Positions 33,657 through 42,877 of a stretch of 50,888 bases of DNA are shown here, one piece after another (position 1 is the stretch's first letter; every line of letters starts with the position of its first letter). Source of the DNA: Bacteroidota bacterium (GTDB lineage: Bacteria > Bacteroidota > Ignavibacteria > Kryptoniales > JAKASW01); NCBI GenBank assembly GCA_021794075.1, contig JAJYRM010000016.1, forward strand, positions 1-50,888. The letters are read 5' to 3'. The notes beneath the pieces were generated by a model. The model was not told the DNA's origin. It saw nothing but the letters and a program-made list of their open reading frames with translations, and searched no databases. The translations under genes and the position numbers were made by a program.

Positions 33657-34262
33657 ATGGAATTTTTATCGCGACTCGTGATCGAAACAATACAGATTCT
33701 CGGATACCCGGGAGTTTTTATTTTAATGACTCTTGAGAGTGTGAACATTCCGATCCCTTCGGAAGTGGTGATGCCATTCTCAGGATTTCTCGCCCTTCAG
33801 GGAACATTTAATTTCTGGGCGGTAGCCTTTGCAGGGACGCTTGGAAATGTTGCTGGCTCACTTCTCTCATACTATCTTGCTGAATGGATAGTGAGCATCA
33901 GAAACAAGTACGGGTTCCTTCGTGTCCTCCTATCGGAGAAGCATCTTGAGAAGACCAACGAGTGGTTCAGAAGGTACGGAGCTTTTTCGATTTTTCTTGG
34001 AAGAGTAGTCCCAGTTATACGGACCTTCATCTCTCTTCCTGCCGGAATCGGTAAGATGAATGTTGTCAAGTTTACCTCGCTGACACTTCTCGGGTCGATG
34101 ATCTGGTCGGTGTTCCTCACATACGTGGGATTTTTTCTCGGAAGCAATTGGGACTCGATCGGCTCTTATTTCAGGCAAGCCGATTATGTCATAGGCGCGC
34201 TGGCCGTCATCGCTGTTCTTTATTTTATCTTGAAAAGGAAAAAGAGCAGGGCGCTGGATTAA
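33657..34262 (+). CDS. DedA-family (SNARE-associated/VTT) membrane protein
   Basis: 201 residues; AGAAGGG 6 bases before the ATG. Four to five membrane helices with the DedA pattern: an N-terminal re-entrant segment (SVNIPIPSEVVMPFSGFLAL), AGTLGNVAGSLLSYYLAEWI, and the conserved GRVVPVIRTFISLPAGIGKM, which holds the family's essential Arg and Gly. DedA proteins belong to the VTT superfamily of lipid scramblases and affect recycling of undecaprenyl phosphate or membrane phospholipids and proton-motive force. The C-terminus is short and basic (LKRKKSRALD). The gene seems monocistronic. Confidence 0.92.
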   Translation: MEFLSRLVIETIQILGYPGVFILMTLESVNIPIPSEVVMPFSGFLALQGTFNFWAVAFAGTLGNVAGSLLSYYLAEWIVSIRNKYGFLRVLLSEKHLEKTNEWFRRYGAFSIFLGRVVPVIRTFISLPAGIGKMNVVKFTSLTLLGSMIWSVFLTYVGFFLGSNWDSIGSYFRQADYVIGALAVIAVLYFILKRKKSRALD

Positions 34263-34492
34263 CCCCGAAAACGACGGGCAATAGTCCTCTCTCATCGTTT
34301 GAGGATATCGGGGTGATAAGGTGGCACACTTATGGCAGCGTGGTGCACGCGACGATCGGCTTGCGTGCGCTGTCCCGCGTTATCGTACTCTTCCTAATTT
34401 TTCCATTATCTTTTTGCAGGCGGGTTTGCCGGTTCTTCACGGCATGACGTGTGCAGAATCATTTCCTGAAACGAGATAAATCTGGAGTTACG

Positions 34493-35464
34493 ATGAAAAG
34501 AATCGCTGTTTTGACCAGCGGCGGGGATGCGCCCGGTATGAATGCCGCTATTCGGTCGGTAGTGCGCGTGGGCATTGAGGCAAAGATGGACGTTTACGGC
34601 GTTAACCGCGGGTACGCCGGGCTGGTAGGAGGAAGCTTCATTCAGCTCCGGGCTCGCGATGTGAGCGGAATCCTGGAAAAGGGAGGGTCGTTTCTCCAGA
34701 GCGCGCGCTGTCCGGAGTTCAAGACAGAGGAAGGGCAAATGAAAGCCCTTCATGTGCTCCGTGAAAATGGGATAGAAGGTCTGGTGGTCATAGGAGGAAA
34801 CGGATCGCAGACAGGCTCCTACGCCTTGTCGAAGCGCGGCTTCCCAGTCGTGGGAATTGCATCCACCATAGACAACGATCTCTATGGATCAGATATTACT
34901 ATCGGAGTCGACACGGCACTCAATGTTATACTTGAAGCGGTCGACAGGCTGAAGATAACAGCGTCCTCTCACGAACGCGCGTTTGTCATCGAGGTCATGG
35001 GTCGAGATTGCGGTTATCTCGCGCTGATGGCCGGCATCGCCGGGGGCGCCGAGGCTGTGATAATACCTGAGGTCGAAACCGATCCTGAGCTCGTCGCCGA
35101 AGAGATACGGAGCGCGTATGAGCGCGGGAAGAACCATGCGCTTGTGGTCGTCGCCGAAGGTGCGAAGTACAACGCGACCAGGCTCGCTTCATATTTCAGC
35201 GATAACCACGAACGCCTTGGATTTGAGTTGAGGGTTACTATCCTGGGGCACGTCCAGCGTGGCGGAACTCCGAGCGCGTTCGACAGGATTCTGGCTTCAC
35301 GCCTCGGAGAAGCTGCCGTCAATGCCTTTGTTGAGGGTGAACCCGGCGTGCTCGTCGGACTTGTAAACGACCAGATCGCCAGAACACCGCTCGATGTGGT
35401 TAACAGCCGGAAGAAATCTCTGGATCCTCGGGTCGTCAACTTGGCCAGAGTTCTCGCGAAGTAG
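34493..35464 (+). CDS. pfkA: 6-phosphofructokinase
   Basis: 323 residues, near the bacterial PfkA length. ATG 34493 has GGAG 5 bases before it. Converts fructose 6-phosphate to the 1,6-bisphosphate, the committed step of glycolysis. Motifs: LTSGGDAPGMNAAIRSVVR, VVIGGNGSQTGSYAL, STIDNDLYGSDITIGVDTAL with catalytic Asp127, VIEVMGRDCGYLA, and LGHVQRGGTPSAFDR. Numbering coincides with E. coli PfkA, so residue 103 is Asn (Asp in E. coli), 104 is Gly and 124 is Ser (Gly in E. coli). Gly104 argues for ATP rather than pyrophosphate as donor, since PPi enzymes have Asp104 and Lys124; Ser124 is not the standard choice for either. Confidence 0.93.
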   Translation: MKRIAVLTSGGDAPGMNAAIRSVVRVGIEAKMDVYGVNRGYAGLVGGSFIQLRARDVSGILEKGGSFLQSARCPEFKTEEGQMKALHVLRENGIEGLVVIGGNGSQTGSYALSKRGFPVVGIASTIDNDLYGSDITIGVDTALNVILEAVDRLKITASSHERAFVIEVMGRDCGYLALMAGIAGGAEAVIIPEVETDPELVAEEIRSAYERGKNHALVVVAEGAKYNATRLASYFSDNHERLGFELRVTILGHVQRGGTPSAFDRILASRLGEAAVNAFVEGEPGVLVGLVNDQIARTPLDVVNSRKKSLDPRVVNLARVLAK

Positions 35465-35538
35465 TCGGGATAAAACACTCTTCCCAGATATCAGACCGCC
35501 GGGATATACTTAGAGTAGGGGATGTCTGTGCTGGACTG

Positions 35539-36477
35539 TCACTTGTCCGCCAGCTGAGCGTAAAGCTTCGCCGTGTTGAACTGTTGTCCGTTGAAGAAGT
35601 AGTCCACCGGATCGAGATGTACGCCGTTCTTCCTGACTTCATAATGCAGGTGCGGCCCGGTAGATAGTCCCGTATCACCGCTGAGCGCGATGACTTGTCC
35701 TCTTGCTACCTTCTCGCCAACATGGACGAGTGGTTTCGACAGATGCCCGAACAATGTCGAGTATCCGAATCCGTTGTTTATCACTACAACGTTGCCGTAT
35801 CCCCCGCGCCTACCCACATACTCTACAACGCCCGCTCCCGTCGCGTGAACGTGCGTGCCAACTTCCGCTTCAATATCTATTCCTTCATGCATAAGGTAGA
35901 CGTGTAGAATAGGATGGAACCGCATTCCGAACCCATCGCTTATTACTCCGTTTCGTATCGGATCTATCGCGGGTATGTGCCTGAACAATTGCCGGTTTGT
36001 CTGGTATTTCGTGAGAATGTCAGCGTAGCTGTATTCCTGCAGACTGGCTTCTCTTTGAAGGACAGCCAGTGATTTCATGACTCCAACTATCAGAGAGTTT
36101 GCGCCCGGAGAAATGCCGAAGTCCTTATTCAACTTCACGCCGCCGATTGAAACGTTCCTCACTCCGGGAGAGAGGTGCGGCAGGTTGACGCTCGTGCGCA
36201 ACTGATCGTCGCTTGCTCTGAGCCGATTCATCACCGACGAGAACTCCTCGAGCTTAGCGTTCAGAGAGTTCAGCTGTGCTCTGAGGACTTTGTTCTCGCT
36301 GGAAATGTTATCGGCCCGAAGCTCCTGCAACCCAAGAGGATCGATGCCGAAGAAGCCAGCCAACATTGTTGCGAGGGATGCGAATAATAGAATGGCCAGC
36401 GTGATAGCGGCCAGCCGCGACCACCTGATCGGCTCATAGCTTACACGGGACTCGGAAAAAAAGTAGATTTTTCGCAT
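35539..36477 (-). CDS. M23 family peptidoglycan endopeptidase
   Basis: 312 residues; ATG at 36477 (reverse) is chosen because AAGGAGAG lies 6 bases upstream, dropping 21 residues of the longest frame. One N-terminal membrane helix (LAAITLAILLFASLATML), a coiled coil (~50-90, SENKVLRAQLNSLNAKLEEF), then a lytic LytM/M23 domain (~190-290) with GMRFHPILHVYLMHEGIDIE, NGFGYSTLFGHLSK and GPHLHYEVRKNG. HxxxD in MHEGID and the HLH in PHLHYE are the zinc ligands, so it looks catalytically competent. Probably cleaves cross-links in the wall, anchored in the inner membrane and reaching outwards by its coiled coil. Converges with pfkA. Confidence 0.92.
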   Translation of the reverse strand: MRKIYFFSESRVSYEPIRWSRLAAITLAILLFASLATMLAGFFGIDPLGLQELRADNISSENKVLRAQLNSLNAKLEEFSSVMNRLRASDDQLRTSVNLPHLSPGVRNVSIGGVKLNKDFGISPGANSLIVGVMKSLAVLQREASLQEYSYADILTKYQTNRQLFRHIPAIDPIRNGVISDGFGMRFHPILHVYLMHEGIDIEAEVGTHVHATGAGVVEYVGRRGGYGNVVVINNGFGYSTLFGHLSKPLVHVGEKVARGQVIALSGDTGLSTGPHLHYEVRKNGVHLDPVDYFFNGQQFNTAKLYAQLADK

Positions 36478-37069
36478 TTGCTCTCCTTCTCTTATCAAAC
36501 AATGTTTGTGCCGACTGCGGTCGTGTGAGACTTTGCTCACATCGGACCTTGGAAGCCGTTGTTGCGAAGAGATCTTCGATATTCTGTGATATCTTTTCCG
36601 TGAGTCTAAATAAGCGAGGAGTAAGAATTACTATCATAAAGTAATTGTTACATCCGCCACTCTTTGACCACTGGGCCGTCAATTACAGTAGAAATCTGCG
36701 GAGTCGTTGCCCGCCTTCGTTAACATTAAACAAATCTATTTCGCCCGTTCGATGTGCGCAAGAGCTTGGAATTTGGATGAGCCCTGAATCACATCAGACC
36801 CTGACGATAGGTAGAGTGACGGGATTTGTTAAGCAACTTGCAGCTACTACGATATGGCCTTGTTACGACAATGACACCAATTTATTACGAAACCTCCTCA
36901 CGAAGTCCCTCGCTGCGCCTTGGGCAGGTTGATTTTCCACAGCCGATGTCCTATACTCCCTACGTCAGGTCGTTCGGGTATGGTCGTGCAAGTGGAGGCA
37001 GCGCTCTTTATTTCCATACCGATCTCGTCAAGAAACAGAATTTTCATAATGTTGCAAGGGGGATGGGCT
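36478..37069. other. 592-base divergent promoter region
   Basis: Lies between the reverse M23 gene and the forward GH9 gene and must contain both promoters. Short frames on the forward strand (36645-36932 and the upstream part of the GH9 frame from 36920) have no leader, ribosome site or plausible protein character. No operator recognised. Confidence 0.4.
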
Positions 37070-39091
37070 ATGAAAATTGTTTCTAATGTTCTCCTGTTTT
37101 TCGGGCTCGCGCTTCTCGACGGACGCGCACTGTCAGCCCGGAATGTCTACGTGAATCAGGTAGGATACCTTCCGGATCAACAGAAGCTCGCCTATTTGTC
37201 CCAATCCGCCGACAGCTTTTTTGTGGTGAGTGCTGCGGACGGGAGAATATATTTCAGGGGGCGACCGGCGCTCCTTTCCTCAGGCGACGCGGCATCGGGT
37301 CTAACGACATACCTGCTCGATTTTTCCGCGATGTCAGACTCCGGGACTTTCCGGATCGCTTCCAGCGAAAAGGACACTTCATACTCGTTCAGAATTTCCG
37401 ATGACGCGTTCAGAGACGTGTTCGCGACATCGCTGAAGGGATTTTACTTTCAGAGATGCGGGACTGAACTTACCTCGCAGTTCGCTGGAAAGTTTGCGCG
37501 CGCCTCCTGTCATTTGAATGACGGGACGTTTCATTCATCCACCGGCATAACGGGATCCAAAGCGGCGACGGGGGGATGGCATGACGCGGGTGACTACGGA
37601 AAATATGTTGTCAATGCTGGCATAACCGTGGGCACTCTACTCATGGCCTACGAACAGACTCCCGCTCGGTTTGAGAGGGATGACCTTGGCATACCAGAGA
37701 GTGGGAACTCAGTTCCTGACTTACTCGACGAAGTGAGATACGAGTTAAATTGGCTCCTTGAAATGCAGGATACGACGGATGGAGGAGTCTATTTCAAGGT
37801 GACGCCCGCTCAGTTTGCCGGATTTATAATGCCGTCAAGCGACAATTCCACCAGGTATATCTATCAGAAGTCTACTACCGCGACCGGTGATTTTGCAGCC
37901 GTTACAGCAATGGCCGCGAGAATCTATTCTCGCTTCGACAGCTCGTTTTCAAGAACGTGTCTCGAAAGAGCGGAGTTAGCCTGGCAATATCTGTCGGCCC
38001 ATCCGGAAATCGTCCCGGCCGGCGGCTTCCATAACCCTTCCGGTACCGTGACCGGAGAATATGGCGACGGTGATGACTCCGACGAGCGTCTGTGGGGCGC
38101 CGCCGAACTGTACATTACAACCGGCGCAGACTCACTTGGCGTTTATTTCGAGAACCACTATGCCGACAAAGGCGTGATATCTTACGCGATGGGATGGCAA
38201 AACGTACGAACCCTGGCGCAGATTGAATATCTTTCCGCACACAGGCAGGGGGATAGCACAGTCAAGTCCGCTCTCTCCGGCGCCCTGTTAAACTACTGCG
38301 GCATGCTTGCCGGGGTTGCTTCAAAAGACGGTTTCAATGTGACGTTGAATCCGTCCGATTACTACTGGGGGTCTAACAGCGTGGTAATGAACAACGCCGT
38401 GCTCCTCCTCTTCGGTTACCGGCTCTCAGGCGCTAAGACTTATTATAACGCCGCGCTCAGCCAGCTCAATTACATCCTCGGCTGCAACATGCACAACATG
38501 ACTTTCATAACGGGAGTTGGAGCTAATTCCCCGATGCATATCCATCACAGGCCATCGGCCGCGGATGGGATAGCCGATCCGGTGCCGGGCCTCTTGGCCG
38601 GCGGACCGAACCACAATGTCTCCAACGATCCCGTGCTGCAGACGAATTTCAGCAGTAGCACACCTCCTGCCGCTTGCTATATCGATGATCAAGGGAGTTA
38701 CGGTTCCAATGAGATATGTATCAACTGGAATGCTCCTCTCGTCTTAGTGTCGGGATATCTTGATGAATCACCCGCCACTCCGGTTAGAACTTCCCCGGCG
38801 TTCCCAAAGAAATTTGGGCTCGAACAAAATTTTCCGAACTCGTTTAACTCTTTTACCAATATTGAATTTCAAATGGCGGAAATCGGATTTGTAACATTGA
38901 AAGTCTACGACGTGCTTGGAAGGCGAGTCGCGACTCTCGCCGATGAAGTTAAGCAGGCGGGCCGGTACAGGGTTATCTTTGACGGTTCCCGTTTAGCTAG
39001 CGGAGTATACTTCTATAAGATAATGGTACATCCCATGAATCGACCCGAGGAAGCTTATGTGGAGACCAGGAAACTCATGATGGTGAAATGA
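37070..39091 (+). CDS. GH9 endoglucanase with T9SS sorting domain
   Basis: 673 residues. ATG 37070 is chosen (AAGGGGGATG upstream, signal peptide IVSNVLLFFGLALLDGRALS); the frame is open to 36920 but that part is not protein-like. An N-terminal Ig-like (CelD_N) domain (NVYVNQVGYLPDQQKLAYLS) is followed by the GH9 (alpha/alpha)6 barrel. Catalytic marks: GGWHDAGDYGKYV with Asp172 and Asp175, MHIHHRPSAADG, and SYGSNEICINWNAPL with acid Glu548. The last ~85 residues form a type IX sorting domain (LEQNFPNSFNSFTNIEF, VYDVLGRRVATLADEV, LASGVYFYKIM), so the enzyme should be exported by T9SS. It hydrolyses cellulose or mixed beta-glucans. Forms an operon with the GH3 gene 33 bases on. Confidence 0.93.
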   Translation: MKIVSNVLLFFGLALLDGRALSARNVYVNQVGYLPDQQKLAYLSQSADSFFVVSAADGRIYFRGRPALLSSGDAASGLTTYLLDFSAMSDSGTFRIASSEKDTSYSFRISDDAFRDVFATSLKGFYFQRCGTELTSQFAGKFARASCHLNDGTFHSSTGITGSKAATGGWHDAGDYGKYVVNAGITVGTLLMAYEQTPARFERDDLGIPESGNSVPDLLDEVRYELNWLLEMQDTTDGGVYFKVTPAQFAGFIMPSSDNSTRYIYQKSTTATGDFAAVTAMAARIYSRFDSSFSRTCLERAELAWQYLSAHPEIVPAGGFHNPSGTVTGEYGDGDDSDERLWGAAELYITTGADSLGVYFENHYADKGVISYAMGWQNVRTLAQIEYLSAHRQGDSTVKSALSGALLNYCGMLAGVASKDGFNVTLNPSDYYWGSNSVVMNNAVLLLFGYRLSGAKTYYNAALSQLNYILGCNMHNMTFITGVGANSPMHIHHRPSAADGIADPVPGLLAGGPNHNVSNDPVLQTNFSSSTPPAACYIDDQGSYGSNEICINWNAPLVLVSGYLDESPATPVRTSPAFPKKFGLEQNFPNSFNSFTNIEFQMAEIGFVTLKVYDVLGRRVATLADEVKQAGRYRVIFDGSRLASGVYFYKIMVHPMNRPEEAYVETRKLMMVK

Positions 39092-39124
39092 TGAATCCTG
39101 TGTTCGAAAAAGGAGAAACTGGTA

Positions 39125-41635
39125 ATGAAGAATTTTGTGGTCTATATCCTGTCGGCGGGACTATTCTTAACGATCTTCACTGCGTTTGGCGGCAAAGATA
39201 GAATGTCGGCGGAGGATACGCCTTATAAGAACCCGAATCTCCCCGTCGAGAATCGGGTCGAGGATCTTCTCTCGAGGATGACTCTCAAAGAGAAAATCGC
39301 GATGTTGGGAGGTACCGGATTTACAACAACACCGATCCCTCGCCTCGGGATCCCCCCTCTAAAAATGAGCGATGGCCCGCTCGGAGTCAGATGGGGAAAA
39401 TCAACCGCTTTTCCCGCTGGTACTTGCATGGCCGCGAGTTGGGATACATCCATGATGTACCAGGTTGGCAAGGCGATCGCCGAAGAGGTGAAGGGAAAAG
39501 GGAGAGACGAGATTCTAGGTCCTTGTGTGAACATAGCTCGACTGCCGATGGGAGGAAGAACTTTTGAAGCGTACGGCGAGGACCCGTACCTCGCGTCAAG
39601 GATCGCGGTAAGCTACATAGAAGGGGTTCAGAGCGAAGGCGTAGCCGCCACCGTAAAACACTACGCGGCCAACAACCAGGAATACCAGAGGATGTTCGTC
39701 GATGCCAGGATAGATAAACGAGCCTTAAACGAGATATACCTTCCCGCGTTCAAGGCCGCTGTCGAAGAAGCGCATGTTCTTACGGTGATGGCTGCGTACA
39801 ATAAAGTGGACGGATATTTTTGCGCAGAGAACGATTATCTCCTAAACACGAAACTCAAGCGTGACTGGGGATTCAATGGGCTCGTTATGTCCGACTGGGG
39901 GGCCGTACACAGCTCTTTGCCGATCGCGGAGGGTGGTATGGATCTAGAAATGCCAACGGGGAAATACCTGAACGACAGCACGCTACTCCCCGCGATTAAA
40001 TCAGGTGGACTGAAGGAGAGCGTTATAGACGACAAAGTGCGCAGAATCCTGAGAGTCATATTCGAACTGGGGCTCTTCGACCGGACCCGTTCGGATGATC
40101 CCGCGTTAATCAACACTCATGAACACCGACGTATAGCCTACAGAGCCGCCGTCGAAGGGATTACTTTGCTAAAGAACTCTGCGGGCATTCTCCCGTTGGC
40201 CCTAACGCATGTGAAATCAATCGCGGTCATCGGACCGAACGCTGCGGTCGCCGGGACGACCGGCGGCGGGAGCGCGATGGTTGACCCTATCTATTCTGTG
40301 AGCCCGCTCGAAGCTCTCCGAAAGAAGCTCGGTGGAAAGGTTAAGATAAATTTCGTCGAAGGGGTACAGCTTGCAGGCGACTTCTCGGCTATTGACGGCC
40401 GGTACCTTTATCTTCCGGACAAAGCTGCTAACGGGTTGCGAGCGGAATATTTTGCCGACACTAATTTCGCAGGAGAACCGAAGGTCATTGAGGTGGACAA
40501 ACGCGTCGATTTCAATTGGCATGGCGAGTCGCCTGTCGCGGGCGTGCCCGGGCAGAACTTCTCAGTAAGGTGGACAGGGAGATTAATGGCGCCGGGAACC
40601 GGTGAGTACCTGTTAGACCTTTCGAGCGATGATGGATCGAGGCTTTATGTTGACGGCAAGATGGTTATCGACAACTGGGGCGAACATGGCCTTGAGGTTC
40701 GATCTTGCAAGATGCACCTCATTAAGGGAAAGTTTTACGATATCAGGGTGGACTACTTCCAGGCGGGAGGAGGATCAGGGCTAAGGTTAGGCGTGCGTGA
40801 AAGCGGAACCGGACTCATGCGGAAAGCCATTGACGCGGCAAGAAAATCGGATGTGGCGATTCTCTTTGTAGGAACTTCCAGCTACTACGAGACTGAGGGA
40901 AGGGATCGCGATAATCTGGATTTACCCGAAGGGCAGGATGAGCTCATAAAACAGGTGGCAAAGGCAAACAAGAAAACCATCGTCGTGATGATCACCGGAG
41001 CGCCGGTAACTATGAACAGCTGGATCAACCTCGTGCCTGGACTCGTTCAGGCGTGGTTCGGCGGAGACGAGGCCGGGAATGCGATAGCCGATGTTTTGTT
41101 GGGCAGGCATGATCCATCGGGAAGACTCCCTATGACTTTTCCGGTAAAATGGTCGGACTGCTCAGCATATGGCTCTTACAAACAGCAAGACAGTTTGTCG
41201 GACTACAGCGATGGCATATTTGTCGGCTACAGGTGGTTCGACAAACATGACATTAAGCCTCTCTTTCCTTTCGGCTATGGGTTGTCGTACACTAAGTTTA
41301 GCTACAGCGGGTTACGGATCACGCAGGTAGGTGACACATATGACGTGACCTTCAAGGTCACGAACGCCGGAAAGCATCCCGGAGTAGAGATACCTCAACT
41401 CTATGTCCAAGATCCCGATACCAAAGCCGATGCGCCTGTAAAAGAGCTGAGACGATTTGGCAGAATAACGCTTAAGCCTGGAGAAACAGAATATGTGAAA
41501 TTCACGCTCGCGGGAATCGATTTTGCTCATTATGATGCAGCCAAAGATAAATGGGGCACTCATCCTGGCCGGTACAATCTGCTGATCGGAAGTTCCAGCA
41601 GAGATATCAGGTTGCGGGGAGCCTTAAGGTTCTAG
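39125..41635 (+). CDS. GH3 beta-glucosidase with PA14 insertion
   Basis: 836 residues; AAAGGAGA 10 bases before the ATG. Signal peptide (VVYILSAGLFLTIFTAFGG). GH3 TIM barrel with MSDGPLGVRWG, YGEDPYLASRIAVSYIEG, VAATVKHYAANNQEYQR and LVMSDWGAVHSS, nucleophile Asp257. The second domain holds a PA14 module (~435-560, LRAEYFADTNFAG, LYVDGKMVIDNWGEHG), as in many BglX-like enzymes, and then YYETEGRDRDNLDLPEGQDE with the acid/base Glu. C-terminal fibronectin III-like domain (GYRWFDKHDIKPLFPFGYGL onward). Removes glucose from the non-reducing ends of cello-oligosaccharides. It follows GH9 with no terminator between; the pair would take cellulose to glucose. No T9SS tail is visible, so it is likely periplasmic. 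Confidence 0.94.
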   Translation: MKNFVVYILSAGLFLTIFTAFGGKDRMSAEDTPYKNPNLPVENRVEDLLSRMTLKEKIAMLGGTGFTTTPIPRLGIPPLKMSDGPLGVRWGKSTAFPAGTCMAASWDTSMMYQVGKAIAEEVKGKGRDEILGPCVNIARLPMGGRTFEAYGEDPYLASRIAVSYIEGVQSEGVAATVKHYAANNQEYQRMFVDARIDKRALNEIYLPAFKAAVEEAHVLTVMAAYNKVDGYFCAENDYLLNTKLKRDWGFNGLVMSDWGAVHSSLPIAEGGMDLEMPTGKYLNDSTLLPAIKSGGLKESVIDDKVRRILRVIFELGLFDRTRSDDPALINTHEHRRIAYRAAVEGITLLKNSAGILPLALTHVKSIAVIGPNAAVAGTTGGGSAMVDPIYSVSPLEALRKKLGGKVKINFVEGVQLAGDFSAIDGRYLYLPDKAANGLRAEYFADTNFAGEPKVIEVDKRVDFNWHGESPVAGVPGQNFSVRWTGRLMAPGTGEYLLDLSSDDGSRLYVDGKMVIDNWGEHGLEVRSCKMHLIKGKFYDIRVDYFQAGGGSGLRLGVRESGTGLMRKAIDAARKSDVAILFVGTSSYYETEGRDRDNLDLPEGQDELIKQVAKANKKTIVVMITGAPVTMNSWINLVPGLVQAWFGGDEAGNAIADVLLGRHDPSGRLPMTFPVKWSDCSAYGSYKQQDSLSDYSDGIFVGYRWFDKHDIKPLFPFGYGLSYTKFSYSGLRITQVGDTYDVTFKVTNAGKHPGVEIPQLYVQDPDTKADAPVKELRRFGRITLKPGETEYVKFTLAGIDFAHYDAAKDKWGTHPGRYNLLIGSSSRDIRLRGALRF

Positions 41636-41789
41636 TAGCCATCTTACATGTGAATTGGAACAACGGCCATTAATTTTAGGGCGGGCGAGATTTGCTATTT
41701 TCGACCATGGTAGATAAACTTCCTCACAAGAACTGAAGAGCGTCCCTTTACGGTATTGATGGTGCTGTAGATTTTAAAGGGAAATCAGT

Positions 41790-42836
41790 GTGGTCGAAAA
41801 CGGGATTAAGGAGAAAGGGGAGGAAGAGTCTGCATTTAGTATTGCCCGTAAGTCTTTGCGGGCAATACTCGCTGGTGCATACGAGCGCACGGATGTAAAT
41901 GCGCTGGTGAAGGTGTGCCATGCCCTGGCCGTTCCATATGTAAGACGACGGCTCAGTGGCGACGTCGTCCTCAAGAGGACGCTTGAGCTGAATGTAGGCG
42001 ATTTCGCGTATGACTGTCTCGCGGACTTGTTTGCTTTCGCCGACTCCGGCGATTTTCCCCACTTTCGTGCCTACTTTGCGGCGTATCCTCCGGCAAGGCT
42101 GACAGACGCAGAAACGCTGGTACACCTGCGGAGACTTGTCTTTTCACATGTCAACCAGGGATTATTCAGGCTCTATAACGAGGTCGATCCATCTCTCGGT
42201 AAGATCATACGAAACATCAAGTTGGCGCTTCAGCAATTCGACAGTCTGGTTTTGATCGAAAGATTTGGTGTGCCGTGTCTGGCTCCCGCGGATGCCGACA
42301 GGATGCTGCAGAATAGAAGTCCCGAGATCGAGGAGCTTGAAGCGGGATTGAGGGGATACCTCCGTGGAAAGGACAACATTCCATTCATGCTCGGCAAGCT
42401 GGCTCTCTATCTCCTTGAGACTCACGATATCGCCCGCGTTGTTCCCTTAACTCATGTCGCCATTGTGTTCCGTTCGATTTATACCACCCAATACCCCGAT
42501 GAGACCCCGGTATCGGTAGAAGAAAATGTGGATTCAAATGATCTCCAGGAAGTTGTGCGCGAAACAGTAGAGGAAGTCCGAAAACGGATGACACTGCAAT
42601 ATGTGAAAAAGAAGAAGATTCAGCCGCGGCTCCTCGATATCTACTTCATAGTCATCGAAGAAAGGTTGAGGCTCACGCATTCGGGAGATGGCGTCGAGAA
42701 AGGTCTAAAGGAGCTCCTTGGGAGACACCTGGATGGAATGACCGACTCCGAGTACAGGACAAAACATCGTAGCAAGCTCGAATATCTTTCCAGGCTTACT
42801 GGGAAGGAATTGGCACGGAAACTAAACAGTAAATGA
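41790..42836 (+). CDS. Sigma-factor-like protein (divergent), partner of the next gene
   Basis: 348 residues, soluble. GTG start with AAAGGGA 8 bases upstream. I do not recognise a named family with certainty. The N-terminal part (ILAGAYERTDVNALVKVCHA, YVRRRLSGDVVLKRTLELNV then GDFAYDCLADLF) has the length, helical spacing and Arg/Leu pattern of sigma-70 region 2, and the C-terminus (GMTDSEYRTKHRSKLEYLSR) looks like a DNA-binding helix region. The next gene, 41 bases on, is a zinc-finger anti-sigma-type membrane protein, which is the main reason for this reading. No region-2 signature is exact, so it may be another kind of regulator. Location beside GH3/GH9 hints at control of glycan genes. 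Confidence 0.5.
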   Translation: MVENGIKEKGEEESAFSIARKSLRAILAGAYERTDVNALVKVCHALAVPYVRRRLSGDVVLKRTLELNVGDFAYDCLADLFAFADSGDFPHFRAYFAAYPPARLTDAETLVHLRRLVFSHVNQGLFRLYNEVDPSLGKIIRNIKLALQQFDSLVLIERFGVPCLAPADADRMLQNRSPEIEELEAGLRGYLRGKDNIPFMLGKLALYLLETHDIARVVPLTHVAIVFRSIYTTQYPDETPVSVEENVDSNDLQEVVRETVEEVRKRMTLQYVKKKKIQPRLLDIYFIVIEERLRLTHSGDGVEKGLKELLGRHLDGMTDSEYRTKHRSKLEYLSRLTGKELARKLNSK

Positions 42837-42877
42837 ACTTTCAGCGGGATGCCTGAATTGTAAGGAACATCTTAAGA

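Noticed and set aside
36920-37069. Upstream extension of the GH9 frame by 50 residues
   Set aside because: A clear ribosome site and signal peptide begin at 37070; the extension is not protein-like.
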